Source: Laccaria trichodermophora (Eukaryota; Basidiomycota; Agaricomycetes; Agaricales; Hydnangiaceae). Taken from it: a stretch of DNA of 64,000 nt. Shown here one piece after another: positions 20,791 through 32,289 of the stretch. The DNA is taken from NCBI GenBank assembly GCA_018417955.1, contig JACTVC010000012.1, positions 434,001-498,000 of the forward strand, given 5' to 3'. The notes beneath the pieces are model-generated. The model ran no database searches, had not been told where the DNA came from, and saw nothing but the letters and a program-made list of their open reading frames with translations. The first letter of the stretch is position 1; each line of letters begins with the position of its first letter. The translations under genes were made by a program, and so were the position numbers.

Positions 20791-21857
20791 TGGGGTATAT
20801 TTCGTCGTTTATATCCTCCAATTATGCAGCCTTTTCAGAGTCGCCTTATAGACTCACCACATAGTGTGTCCATGCTTGGGCGGGCTATGGGGAGAAGTTG
20901 GTTGAACGCAAAATAGAAAGCCTTCTGTGCGTGGCTCTCCGCATTTTAGTTGCATTGCGGTAGCGTAGTTCAACTCAACACAATTAATGATGTTTACCCC
21001 CCCTCCTCTGCCTTCAGTCACATCCTACCTTCACACAAAATTTCGATAGGCTCAAACGTATGTACACCACTCCCTTTTATTTCTCACTCACTCCCTTCTG
21101 TTTCTCCCTACTAGTCACTTGTCGAAACCACCCTATTTACAAACGGTGAGAGTCACGAAAACCTTGATAGCTTCTTGCGAACGCCTTTTTGGTAGCGACT
21201 TGGATGCAATTCGTTCATGTACACTTTCAACATGACGCGACAAGTATACACCTATGTGAAAACGCGATTTCTATCTCGCGTATAACGAGTTGGCAATCTA
21301 CGAATCACTATTGCGATTACCCTTCGGGGCAGTGTCGAACTACACGATAAAAATGCTAATTGTCAAAGCCAAACAGCATTGGCAGACGCTCTCCCATTTC
21401 AGTTTCGCTCTCTCATATCAACCCAGATCAAATTGCCCCATGAATGCATTCCCTTATAACCCACCCCCATCATGGTGTAGAGTGTGTAGAGGGATGATCA
21501 GGACTCGGGTTTCCATCAAGTTATAAGCAACACAAGCTCACAGGTGCCATTTTTTTTAAAGATCAGCCTGTGAAACCTTCTAATCTATTCATTACAATGG
21601 AATTTACATGAAAAAAAGGAACAGAAATTGCAAGGAAGTCAGGATAAAGTCACGTATTCTAGGGGATACATCAACTGGCGAATCAAATGATCCTGTAGAC
21701 AAAGTAGGAACCCACTGGAGAGAACAACTGCAAAAAAAAGGTCCTTTGAGAAAGGCTCGCCCTCAAATCAGATGATTGCAATAGGAACGTACAAGCTTTC
21801 TTTCCAGAACTATTGATTCCGACATAGCAAGCCTGAATGTTATCTATCACAGAAAAG
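20791..21857. other. Intergenic region
   Basis: About 1.07 kb with no supported gene. From about 21540 onward it is similar to the regions downstream of the other family members (18290 and 23710), so the duplicated unit extends past the coding sequence. Confidence 0.4.
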
Positions 21858-23039
21858 TCAATAAGAAGAAATTTCCAAAGGCAAGGTGAAATACCATGGC
21901 TTATTCAAGTGAACTCCGTCTGTTTGAAAGATTTCTCTAGTCTTCATTGAGTGCCACGTGGCATCCAGTTTCGCCCCGGCTAAACATCATGAGAGGTAAC
22001 ACGGTGATCCTCAAGAACAACTTTCACTCACCCCAATTGCCTTTCGCTGTAAGGCGTCTTGAAAAGGAAGGAATTTCGGATGCCATCGTTTGATTGGGAG
22101 CGTTCCTTGTATATGTGAATACTATCGGCTGATCCTCATTTGAGCCTGGAAAATCATCACTGAGAAGGTCAATAGCATCGCCATCGTTCAAGGTAACCTC
22201 TCCATCCTCGGCTTTATACAGCTGAACGTCGCTACCTGCGACCCCCTCTACATGAACAAGACGATCTTTCAGGGAGGTGACTGTGTGCGGTGGGGGGATG
22301 GTAAATATGTCTATGCGGCCCAAAGACGTGTCGCTCTCGTCAAACGACGTTTTCGAAACGGCTTCACTATCGTCGTCGTAAAGTCGGTAATAAACTGGTG
22401 AGCATGAAGTTCAAGGTTTTTTAGAACAAAACAGCAATGCGCACGCACCATACTGTTGTTCATTCCATGTGGGCAATTCCTTTGAGCCCGGATTATTCGC
22501 AGGTTTCGGTCTCTTCTCGGCGGTGCCCTTGTCAACAACGAAAATTACAGGGTCAACCTTAGATGATCCCGGGCCTGGCTCAGAGTTCCCTCTGAGCGCT
22601 AGACGAGCAGAATCGTCTAAAGGTTCCCTTTCTGATAACGACGAGTACAAAGCGCAGTTTTCCGGGCCTTCTACACCTTCCATCTTGCAGATGCACTTCT
22701 TCAGCGAGGCGGCGGTGTGAGGGGGTCTCACTGATTTAGACGAGATACAGCTGATGAAGCTATCATTGGAGAAGATCGGGTTGTTTGATTCGAGTGGGCC
22801 TTCTTTTGTATATAGCCGATAGTATACTGCGCGCATTCAGTGTGAGATAGATGATATATATGGCAAAGGAACACGCACTGTTACGGTGTTCGCTTTTCGT
22901 TTGGGATATCTGATTTATCATTTCAAATAGAAAGTGCAGGGACCGAAACAGCACTTACCGACTCAGTTTCTTCCTAACCATCCAGAGAAGTTTGTACAGC
23001 GGTGTTCTTAGCTTTGTGCGCTCGTTTGCTAGGTGGCAT
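21858..23039 (-). pseudogene. Two-module YYRLY-family gene, copy B, nonsense codon in exon 1
   Basis: Same architecture as copy A: exon 1 from the ATG at 23039 (MPPSKRAHKAKNTAVQ), exon 2 at 22826-22449 (VYYRLYTKEGPLESNNPIFS, PPHTAASLKKCICKMEGVEG), exon 3 at 22394-22032 (VYYRLYDDDSEAVSKTSFDE, GRIDIFTIPPPHTVTSLKDR, DGEVTLNDGDAIDLLSDDFP) and exon 4 at 21979-21858 (WHSMKTREIFQTDGV). In exon 1 the codon that is CAG in copies A and C is TAG here (LDG stop EETES). The rest of the frame is open. If translation really begins in exon 1 the gene is inactive; if it begins at a later ATG the lesion is harmless. Confidence 0.6.
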
Positions 23040-23239
23040 CGTGACGTCGTAGGTGGTGGTGGGAGCGGAGAGTCATTCGCTTTCTCATGGTGCCCCCATG
23101 TTGCACTTGCAAGCGCTCAACTCCGGCCCCGATAACCGATGACAGCGCTTTGCACGTTTTGCGGACAGCGATTTGGGAGCGCGTCGCCCGTAGTACCCTG
23201 CTTGTGGATTGGTTTCAGTTGCTGAAGAATGTCATCGAG

Positions 23240-23640
23240 GTTGACTGTTAATTGGCGTGCTCAATCGCAAATTTTGAGACGGTCGGTGGGTAATAGTTTC
23301 ATTGGACAGTCAAACGTAAGGGGCCTCGTTGTAAGTCGGCGTCACTGACTCAATGTAGTCGACGGCGTTGAATGAACCTGTGTAAATGGTGAACAAATAG
23401 CGTCAAACTTTAATATCTCTCTTATCTAACTCTCATCATGCTAGATGGCTCGTCCGCACAGGATAGACAGATGTTCAAACGTTCAACGTTCATCGACCAC
23501 GCACAGGTGAACTTGTTCTGGCCCCATGAATCCGGGAATTTCCCGGCGTGGCAGCCCCCCATCTCAGAGTGTCCAGTCATGCTACTGGTGCATTTCACGT
23601 CCGAGTCCGCCATGGAACATGTAATCAGTACGTAGAGAGG
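23240..23640 (+). pseudogene. Remnant of the 291-aa gene and its flank
   Basis: Near 23470-23570 the plus strand reads FIDHAQVNLFWPHESGNFPA, matching FIDQAQTNLFWHHEFRNNPA of the gene at 19915-20790. Only about 40 residues are recognisable and the rest of the gene is missing. The upstream stretch (about 23250-23420) is also similar to 32300-32470. Confidence 0.6.
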
Positions 23641-24014
23641 TGTCGGGTTTTCCTTCGAGTCATAAGCAACATTAGTAGTATTTTACCCAAATTTTACCTC
23701 ACCGGTGCCATTTTTCTTTCTTTCCAAGATCAGCCTGTGGAAATGTTTAATGTCACTGAGGCTAATTGATTGCGAAGACTGGAATTTACATGGAAAGAGA
23801 ACCCGAATTGCAAGGCATTGTCAAGATAAAATTGCATGCCCTAAAGGCTACATTAACTAGTGTATTACCCGTAAACAAAGTATAAACTCACTTGCGTTAA
23901 CAACTGCAGGAAAAAAAAAATCACGTAAGAAAGTCCTGCTCAAACCAGACAATGACAATAGGAACGTACAAGCTTTCTTCCCAGAACTATTGATTCCGAC
24001 ATAGCAAGGGAGAT

Positions 24015-25238
24015 CTATCGCGGGAAGGTCAATAAAAACAGAAATCCCAAAGAAAAAGAGAGAGAAACACCCCAGCGACCAGACTGGAATGGCTTGATCT
24101 TCTGAACTCCGTCTGTCTGAAAGATCTCTCCAGTCTTCAATGAGTGCCACGCGGCATCTACACTTCCGCCGGCTGAAGAACATCAGAGGCGACACGGTAG
24201 TCCTCAATAACAATTTTTACTCACCCCAACTGCCTGTAGCTTTGAGACGTTTCGAGAAGGAAGGAATCTCTGTTGTCGTTGGTTTATCGGGTGCAGTCTG
24301 TGTATATGTGAACACTATAGGCCGATCCTCATTCGAGCCGGGAAAATCGTCAGTTAGAAGGGTGAGGGCATCGTCATCGTTCAGTGTAACTTCTCCATCC
24401 TCGTTTTCAAGCAACTGGACATCTGTACTTGAGACCTCTTCTACATGGACAAGACGATTTTTCAAGGACGCGACTGTGTGTGGTGGGGGAATGGTAAATA
24501 TGTCGATGCGGCCTAAAGACGAGTCGTTCTCGTCAAACGACGTTTTTGAGATGGCTTCGCTGTCGTCGTCGTAGAGTCTGTAATAGACTGGCGAGCGTGA
24601 AATTGGAGTTTTCGAGAAAAAACCAGCAAAACGCACTATATTCTCGTTCAGCATTCCATGTGGGCAGTTCATTCGAGCCCGTGTTCCTTGTAGGCTTCGG
24701 TCTCTTCTCAGCGGCGCCCTTGTCAACAACGAGAATTATAGGGTCAACCTCAGATGATCCTGGGCCTGGCTCAGACTCGGAGTTCCCTCTGAGCACAAGA
24801 CGAGCAGAATCTCCCAAAGGCTCTCTTTCTGACAACGACGAATACAAAGCGCCCATCTGCAGGCCTTCCACACCTTCAATCTTGCAAATGCATTTCTTCA
24901 GCGAGGCGGCGGTATGAGGGGGTCTCACTGATTTAGACGAGATGCGGCTGATGAAGGGATCGTTGGAGAAGATCGGGTTGTTTGATTCGAGTGGGCTTTC
25001 TTTTGTATATAACCGATAGTATACTGCGCGCAATTAATGTGAAATAGACGATATAGATGACAAGGGGTACGCACTGTTACGGTGTTCGCTTTTGGTTTGA
25101 GATATCTGATTTATCAGTTCGAATTGAACGTGCAGGGACTGAAAGAATACTTACTACCGACTCAGTTTCTTCCTGACCATCCAGAGAAGCTTGTACAGTG
25201 GTGTTCTTAACTTTATGCGCTCGTTTGCTAGGTGGCAT
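24015..25238 (-). CDS. Two-module YYRLY-family protein, copy C
   Basis: Exon 1 from the ATG at 25238 (MPPSKRAHKVKNTTVQASLD, with the CAG codon intact), exon 2 at 25023-24637 (VYYRLYTKESPLESNNPIFS, PPHTAASLKKCICKIEGVEG), exon 3 at 24587-24225 (YYRLYDDDSEAISKTSFDEN, GRIDIFTIPPPHTVASLKNR, DGEVTLNDDDALTLLTDDFP) and exon 4 at 24172-24015. Exon 4 encodes AAWHSLKTGEIFQTDGV and a hydrophobic end with SLSFSLGFLFLLTF. No stop or frameshift is seen. As in copies A and B, the join of exons 1 and 2 is uncertain. Function is unknown; the repeated module with conserved acidic DGEVTLND and PPHT motifs suggests a binding domain. Confidence 0.6.
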
Positions 25239-25454
25239 CGTGACGTCGTGAATGGTGAGAGCGAAGAGTTATCACTCTTATGGCAGTGCCTTGCGGTCAG
25301 TGCGCTTGGTGAAAGCGCTCAACTCCGGCGATGGCCTGAGGCGCCGATGACTGTGACACTTCTTTCACAGAACTCTGGTTGGTGTCGTCTGGCCCTCTTA
25401 ACGAGCTCCTCTTCTGTTTCGCGGAGCACGTTATCGGTATTCCGCTCGTAGATT

Positions 25455-25475
25455 CATCAGCAAACCGGTGAAAAT
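25455..25475 (+). repeat. Terminal inverted repeat, transposon copy A, left
   Basis: CATCAGCAAACCGGTGAAAA..., 21 bp, matching the inverse of 32221-32241 at about 16 of 21 positions. The first ten bases are identical. Confidence 0.85.
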
Positions 25476-25792
25476 ACCATAGAGCCTTTTATTTCTCACG
25501 ACTTGCCGAGGTGATTATAACATGTTACAATCCATCACAATCACATCGCAATCCAACAATGAGATTCCTTTGACATCACAAGCTCATGCAAGATTTTGGT
25601 TTTAGTGTGAGACATCTTGAGAACTTAATAAGATTATTTTTGAGTGTGATCCAGTACCATGTCAATGAAATCTTCGTAGTGAATCACAACTTCCGATTTT
25701 CATGTGAACCTGTGGCAGCTGCTCTTCATGATATCAGAGCGAATTGAGTGTTCAATTATACAGCAGAGCACAACGTAAATACGTGGAAGACG

Positions 25793-28700
25793 TCATGGGG
25801 AAGCATAGCCATCATCTGACTCATCTGAGGATGGCAATCCACCGGACTCATCAGAATCCTCACTGCCGCTCCCACCAGCTATCGTAAAGCTGTTCTGCTC
25901 GAAGTCATCCTCTATCTCACCTACTGTGCCATCCTCAGCCTCTACCCCCTCTTCAGTCAATGACCCTGAGGGATTATGCAGATGACCGACTCCACCACCA
26001 AAATGCCGCATCAGCATATCACGGTCGACAAATCTATTGATTACTTCTCAAAAAAGGACAACGGGGCATATGGGGACTGACTCACATTCCAACATAAAAG
26101 TTTGCCCAATCCTCAGACTTACTCTTGTCAAAAATACGTGCTGCAGATTCAGCAACGGGGAGTAGATCAGAAGTTCGACCTGCATGGAAGGCTGGGAGAA
26201 GGTGGACGCCCCGAATGACCTGAGATGGATCCAGAAAGGTGAAGGCATATTCATCGTCCGAAGCAACAAAGCCAATTTTTGGAAGACGGGCATACTTGAA
26301 ACCAGATCGGTATCCTGGTTCTACACCAAACCAACGTACCCAAAGAAAATCCATTTCTTGAGTTGTATGTTCTCTTGACCGAGGATGAGTCGTCCACACC
26401 GTCGCATGATACACACCAATAACTCGTGCATACCAGTATGGTGTCGAGTTTGGTCCAGTTTCTGGTGATTGAACCATAACATCGGGGTGTGAACAAGGAT
26501 TGATTGTGTCTTGGGATCGCCGTATATCGTATGTGGTGTAGTTGACACGACAGGTTTGGCTACAGTAAATCTTGTTGTTGACGACTCTGACAGAGTTACG
26601 TTCTTCATCGGTGAATTCAGCGTGAGTGTCACCATCAAATTCACGTTCGAGAAGCCGGCCCAATAGATGATCTTGAAGTTTGGGCCAGAAGTGCTATTGA
26701 AGGACATGGTGTATGATGAGTGAGCGACATCTCCCAAAAGTTGTACTACTTACGTGAAAAGCAGGGTCGTTAGCACCCTTTCTAGCCAAGGTAGCAATGT
26801 CGAGGGGATGGTTACGTGAATGGTTGATCATATAATGAAGGTTGAGGTCTCCAGGGGGTTTATGGGTGTCAGCTGTGTTGAAATGTCATCGCCGGGAGGA
26901 GATTTTGCCGCTCGTTGAAGGGCTTTCTCTCGCAAACCTTTCCGTTGAAAAGCTATGCGCGCCTTCTCACGACGACGGTAATGTTTGGCGATCTGTTTGG
27001 GTGCCGCCTGCTTATTGGTAAGGCCATAGAGCTGCTTGACTAGGCGGTGAGCAAGCTCTCCCTAGAGGACGGCGGAATCAATAGAGAATATGATGTAGTA
27101 AGCAAGAAACATACCAGCTGAGTTGAGTAAGAATCGGTACCACCGAAAAGCCGAATAGTCTTAACGTAGTCTCCAAGTGCATGCCACTTATAAATGAATA
27201 AATTGAGGAGTTTTGGTTTACGAGTGGCGCGAGCGGAAGAAGGCACGGAGGGTTGGCCAGTTTCAGGCGGGGTATCTGCGCTCGCCTGCACAGCTATGGG
27301 GACGGACTGATGAGCATCTGAAGCCGTGGTCTTTGCACGCCGACCGCGGGCTGCTGCTTCACGCGGCAACTCAACAGTCACGAAATCCGTGGCGGTAGAC
27401 TTTCGGAAGTCCCGCATAAGAATGCCCAATTCCTTTGTCAGATTTTCAAGGTGGTTGAGGGTTGAGTCCGTATGCATCCGTAATTTCGCAAGACCATGCC
27501 ACTCAGCAGTTCGATAGAGTAGCTTCATAAAGCGAGTATTATACGGTTCATCCAAGAGCCCCTCGAAAGCTGGGATGGCACACTGACATGACAGAATTAA
27601 ATTGCATGTAATCTAATCAAACCATAAAAACCTACTTGTAGGATGTCTTCAAAGTCTCGCGCGGCCAGCTTCTTCATTTCTGATGTGTTTGTTGCAAAGC
27701 GACGGATCGTATCAGTGCCAAATGTTGGAATTTGGCGAAATCTGTCACAAGGTCCGTCAATTTCGGATATACTGGACCACCAAGACTGAGTCTAAACCGA
27801 CCTGGCATCTAATTCTGCCACCAAGCTTCCGTTTGGGGCAGCAGCGTAGAGAACACGAATCATGTGTGAAAAAAGAGCTTTCCAAATCCCGAGCTCAACT
27901 TCATGGAGTAAATCTACGACGAGCATTTGGGGTAGATCAAAATCATCCCCCAGTCGGTCGACAAATGCATTCTGAGTCGAAACGCCATTGAAAAGGATTA
28001 CAAAGCATAAATAACTTTGGAATCTCACCACAGTCGGAACCGAAGAGGTTGATTTCAACAGGCCTTCGACAGCCGCTCCCCCGATGGGGACAGCCTTCTT
28101 ATAAATCAACTCCCGCGCGGAGTTGACCAACCTAGCAAGGAATTTGCGCGCTTTGGTAACTCGGGCCGTCATGTCACGTACGAGACCCATAAGGTCCATC
28201 TGCGACTTTGGTGTAAGGCAGCGTGGACAGGGACAGAGCCCCTTGTCACGGATCGTTGCCAGCAAGACTCTATTATTGGATATTAATTAGAGGGAAGGGT
28301 ACAAGAATGTCAGAACACTCACTTTTCTGGATAATCTGCTGAGTATGTAAATAAACGAGGATAGACACGGCGCTCAATGCCATCAGCGCATTTGATGACC
28401 ATGCCATACTTATAAGCATGGATAAAGTCATCATCGAGGAGGAACCTCCAGACAGCATGCATAAGCTCACGTCGACAATGCGTGAGGATTTCTTTTTTTT
28501 GTGTGCCCCATTTACCATGGAAGGTTTTCAGAGAATCTTGAATCCAATCGGGGAGAGACGGTATATAAGCCAAATGAAAACAAGCGCCTGAAGTCGGCTG
28601 CGCGCGGATATACTTTGAGAGATTACCAAATAGAATATAGATAGGCCATAGCTTCGCCGTCCCAAAATTGGCCAAGTGGGTTCCATCAGACCATACCATA

Positions 28701-29949
28701 CAAGCTGCTATGACTTTCTCGAGCTTGCAATTGGGGTTGTCGGGTGGGAGTGGTGCTCGCTGAATTCTGGCATGTTCTTCAATAAAAGCATCCGAGTCGT
28801 AAACCTCGGAAAAGATACGCTCCTCCTTCCCAGTGATTGGTGATGTGTGAAACAATTTGTATGGTGAGAAATGAAATTTCGAAGCGAGGGGGTGGTCAAA
28901 AGCGGCGCGGATAACAGAGGTGAATTTTCGGTAATATAGGCCAGGGATAGTGAACTTTTGCGGAGGAACATTCCTGTCCCCAGAAGGCACGTCGATCTCG
29001 ACACTGGTTTCTTGAAAAGTGTCAAGAAAAGGCGATTGCTGGTCCTGTTTGTCAAACTGACAGTTCATCTTCCGAGCACTAAACCCCTTTAATTCCTCAA
29101 CTTTGAAATCGGGATGCAAGAGGACATCGTGAACAAGACTGTCCAACTCCCCAGCTGACTTTACATGACTGCCACTATTTTGCCACCCCATGAGAAGAGA
29201 TACCGTCATATTATTAGCCATCTCTATCAGATTTCCTCCAGCAAAGCCCGCATCAGCTGGGGAGGGAGTATCTGAGTCGGAATCGGTGGAATCAGGATGG
29301 ATATAAAGATCCTTCGAGGAAACAAACAGATCGGGGTCATATGAGGGCCGGTAGAGGTATTCTCTCCATATTCCAAATGAGTTACATGCGGTTTTCAGGC
29401 GATTGTGAACGATAAGGACCACCCGCTGGAGTAGAGGCGCTTGAGGTTCTGGTTCTGGCTGCGGCGCGGGTGCTGGTGGTTGAGGAGGGAAATCCTGATA
29501 TCTCCTGGGAAGTGGTGCATTACGATGTGGCCGGCCCGTGGCCGTTAATCGTGGAGGGGGTGGTGGCGAGGAAACGGTAGGCGGCAAGTCTTCCCCAACG
29601 TCCAAGTGGTCCAGGAATGGAGGGAACGATGATTCGTCTACGTCCATCGTAGTCATGTCGTCCTCAGGGCCGGTCCCACTTGTTCCCGCCTCAGTCTTGA
29701 TGTGCCGATTGCGTTAGTCTAGTAAAATACTCATAGATGTCTTAGACCAACCGAGTGTGCCCGTATCTTCCTCTCCTTCAGCTTGGATTTCCTCTTTTCT
29801 TTTTTTGTGCTAGCAATTCTTTGACGAAGCTGGGCGGCAGTTTGTTGTTTTTGTTGATGCCCAAGGCATGTTTTTCGATGTAAGGTCAACGCTGTCGGAG
29901 CGTTTGTACTGAAATTACGAGGGCAATGACTGCCACAATGATATGACAT
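25793..29949 (-). pseudogene. Plavaka/CMC-type transposase, copy A, frameshifted
   Basis: Same gene as the intact copy at 42983-47140. It begins at the ATG at 29949 with a zinc-finger-like exon (CGSHCPRNFSTNAPTALTLH, then RKTC), followed by the large exon 29695 to about 28321 and about seven smaller exons. Within the exon that encodes GDDISTQLTPINPPGD, the C tract is five long (GGGGG at 26854-26858, plus strand) against six in copy B. The frame then shifts to NPLETSTFII and stops. The last part (FVDRDMLMRHFGGGVGHLHN and the acidic tail) is therefore lost. The element can probably still move if copy B or a relative supplies transposase. Confidence 0.85.
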
Positions 29950-30171
29950 GAGGATTATAATAGAGAATAGGATGAGAGGCGTGCGCCAGGCGCTCCAGCA
30001 CACCATGAGAGAATCTCCAGCGCCGTGGTCGTGGATTGCGAAGATGATGGGCCAAGCGATCGCCGCTCACAGCTCAGGCTGAAACACGAGACACACATGA
30101 CCACCCATGACTACGCTACTGAATGCCAGGCACCTGCTTGCCAATATCATTTGAAAATGAGGAAAAACATA

Positions 30172-30179
30172 TATAAACT
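30172..30179 (+). promoter_or_regulatory. TATA box of the DUF6698 gene, copy A
   Basis: TATAAACT lies 57 bp before the ATG at 30229, in the 280-bp divergent gap between the two genes of the transposon. The same site is present in copy B at 42753-42760 (minus strand). Confidence 0.55.
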
Positions 30180-30228
30180 ACGGGCGTACCTTCGACACCA
30201 CTTGGCGACCATTTTCACATCCTTTCCT

Positions 30229-31833
30229 ATGCCTCAATCATCCTCCCCTGTATCAACACCACAGCGCGACTCTTCCGACACACGCTCCAGCCCTAGAACG
30301 GATGACAGCAGTCTCGTGGATAAATTGGCCAAGTATAAGCGGCTCTACACCGCACTTCAAGAGCAGGTCAACAACGAGACTCCTAACAAGAAAAAAAAAA
30401 AGTGAGCTTTCCACCAACGACCACATTGTAATAACTTACACAGACTCATATTCCGGCTCAGGCAATCTTCCATCACACAGCTTGGGCGAGGAATACGAAG
30501 GCTAGTGACACTCTATGACGACCTAGCTGAATTAATCGCTCTGTCCGATCGTCATCAGCTGAGTATAGAAGATGAAGTCGAAGACGATACCGAGCTAGAT
30601 GGACTTGACGATGATGCCGTCGTGGAGGTGAAACGAAGGTTTGTGACATTGTCATCTCTTTGTGTGACTACTTAAACAATCGTCACGTCCTAGTCGAGAA
30701 CGTAGTTACATCGGGTTCAAGCAGCTCGTGCGTCTCATTCCCAATATCCAGAAGAAGCTCGACGACGGTGAACCGGACGAGCTCCAGGAGTTCTACACAG
30801 CGGTCAGTTCTCTCCCTTTTTTTACTTCCAGAGTTTACATCATTGCCGTGATATAGCTGCAGAATGGTGCAAACGATGCCCGTAGTGACGACATCATGAA
30901 GATGAAGGCGGCTGTAGCAAACTGGGTCAATGTCATGTCTCCTCAAGCCAACCCTCTTCTCGATCCTAGGACGCGAACTTCCCGTGGCCTTCAACACGAC
31001 ATCACTGGCCGTCTCCTGTGCCCCATCGATTTCGACTGGGATGACCCAGAGTGAGTTCAAATCCGTCTTACAGTTCACAGGCTTATCTTTGAAAGGGTTC
31101 GAGCAAAGGTTCGCGCCTTCCATCCTGAATACGACTACGCCTCCAGTTTTTTCGTTCGATGTCTCTATGCCAAGGAGCGAGGCGATATAAAAGATGTCGA
31201 AAAGGGTTTCTTGAAGAGCACACTTCTAGTCAACGTAAGTCCAGTTCCTTATATTTCCATGTATCTTATTGATAGCTATATCTTTACAGGCTTACAAGTT
31301 CATTTTCACCTCCCCATCGTCAACAACAGATCCAGTAGTGGCAGAGGGGAGTGGCGATGAAAACCAACCGCCAGGTCAGCGGGCCACGTCATCCAAGAAA
31401 TCGCGTCGCAAAGATGTCGCAATGGGGTTGCACATGAACGAGCAGGTGACGCCTCGTTCAATCGCATATGCTGCAGTGCAGGTAAGGCTCAAATTTATAT
31501 TCTCAAGATATGTTCATCTTCGACGTCGTCAGCTCCTCTTCGCGTTGTCGGATGCCACTCAGTGGGTTCAAGTACACCAAGGGTTTGATTACCGCTCCTT
31601 CTACTGCTTTGTCATCGACTACTTCGAGGATACGTCTGGACCCGTTGCACAGAAGAAAGCCCAGGAGCTCCTTAAATGGTGGAACATGTATGTTTTGTTT
31701 TCTCAACTATGTCCAACGTTGCTTACTCTGATTCAGGCGTGTATTTCCGAACGCGTCCACTCCCGCTAGGCAACGAGTTTCAACATCCATGAAAAGGTTG
31801 GCAGAGCAACGTGCTGCAAACGAACGTCGCTAG
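30229..31833 (+). CDS. DUF6698-family protein carried by transposon copy A
   Basis: I start at the ATG at 30229 (MPQSSSPVSTPQRDSSDTRS), shortly after a TATA box. About seven exons encode, in order, a basic region (LVDKLAKYKRLYTALQEQVN), RRLVTLYDDLAELIAL with an acidic stretch, YIGFKQLVRLIPNIQKKL, and the DUF6698 core. The core reads VANWVNVMSPQANPLLDP, SRGLQHDITGRLLCPIDFDW, VRAKVRAFHPEYD, LLVNAYKFIFTSPSS and WVQVHQGFDYRSFYCFVIDY. The end is basic (RVSTSMKRLAEQRAANERR). No break is seen and it looks identical to copy B. Its role is unknown; being inside the element and divergent from the transposase, it may be an accessory protein. The domain name is from memory of the family pattern. Confidence 0.75.
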
Positions 31834-32220
31834 TACACATTCTAGACTTCTAAATGTTGTTTCGGTATTCTCTATAATAATATATTATATTGTCGGTCCT
31901 ATTCAATAGGTGCAATTTTGTGCAATTTCAAAAGTAATTTTGAATAGCTTGCAGAGTGAGATGGCGAGAGCTTGCGATTGCTGGATACCATTCTAGTTTC
32001 TCACAATGATAGCAAATTCTTGGTTACCAGCATGACCATTCGAAGTTCTTACAATGGATTACAAGTGACTACAATATGACATTATATTGTGAGAGATTGT
32101 CTAAAAGCGCAGCGATGATGAGGCCTCATCAGACGTCGTGAGGGGGGTCGAAATGTTGTGGTATATTGTGATGATTGTAGTTAATTGTGATCGATTTCAG
32201 ACCTTACGATGGCTCAGCGT

Positions 32221-32241
32221 ATTTCCCCTGATTTGCTGATG
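32221..32241 (-). repeat. Terminal inverted repeat, transposon copy A, right
   Basis: ATTTCCCCTGATTTGCTGAT followed by G; inverse partner of 25455-25475. Confidence 0.85.
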
Positions 32242-32289
32242 TTGTTCGCCAAGGGGTGTCTTAAGCCAGCGTTTCTTTGAGGTTTGGTG

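Larger units (their letters stand above)
25455..32241. mobile_element. Plavaka/CMC-type DNA transposon, copy A (6,787 bp)
   Basis: Ends are imperfect inverted repeats beginning CATCAGCAAA (left CATCAGCAAACCGGTGAAAAT; right, inverted, CATCAGCAAATCAGGGGAAAT). TT flanks both sides, consistent with a 2-bp target duplication. It carries a minus-strand transposase gene and a plus-strand DUF6698 gene. It is nearly identical to copy B at 40691-47478: position in A plus position in B equals 72,932 over most of the length. One base is missing in a C tract. Confidence 0.9.
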
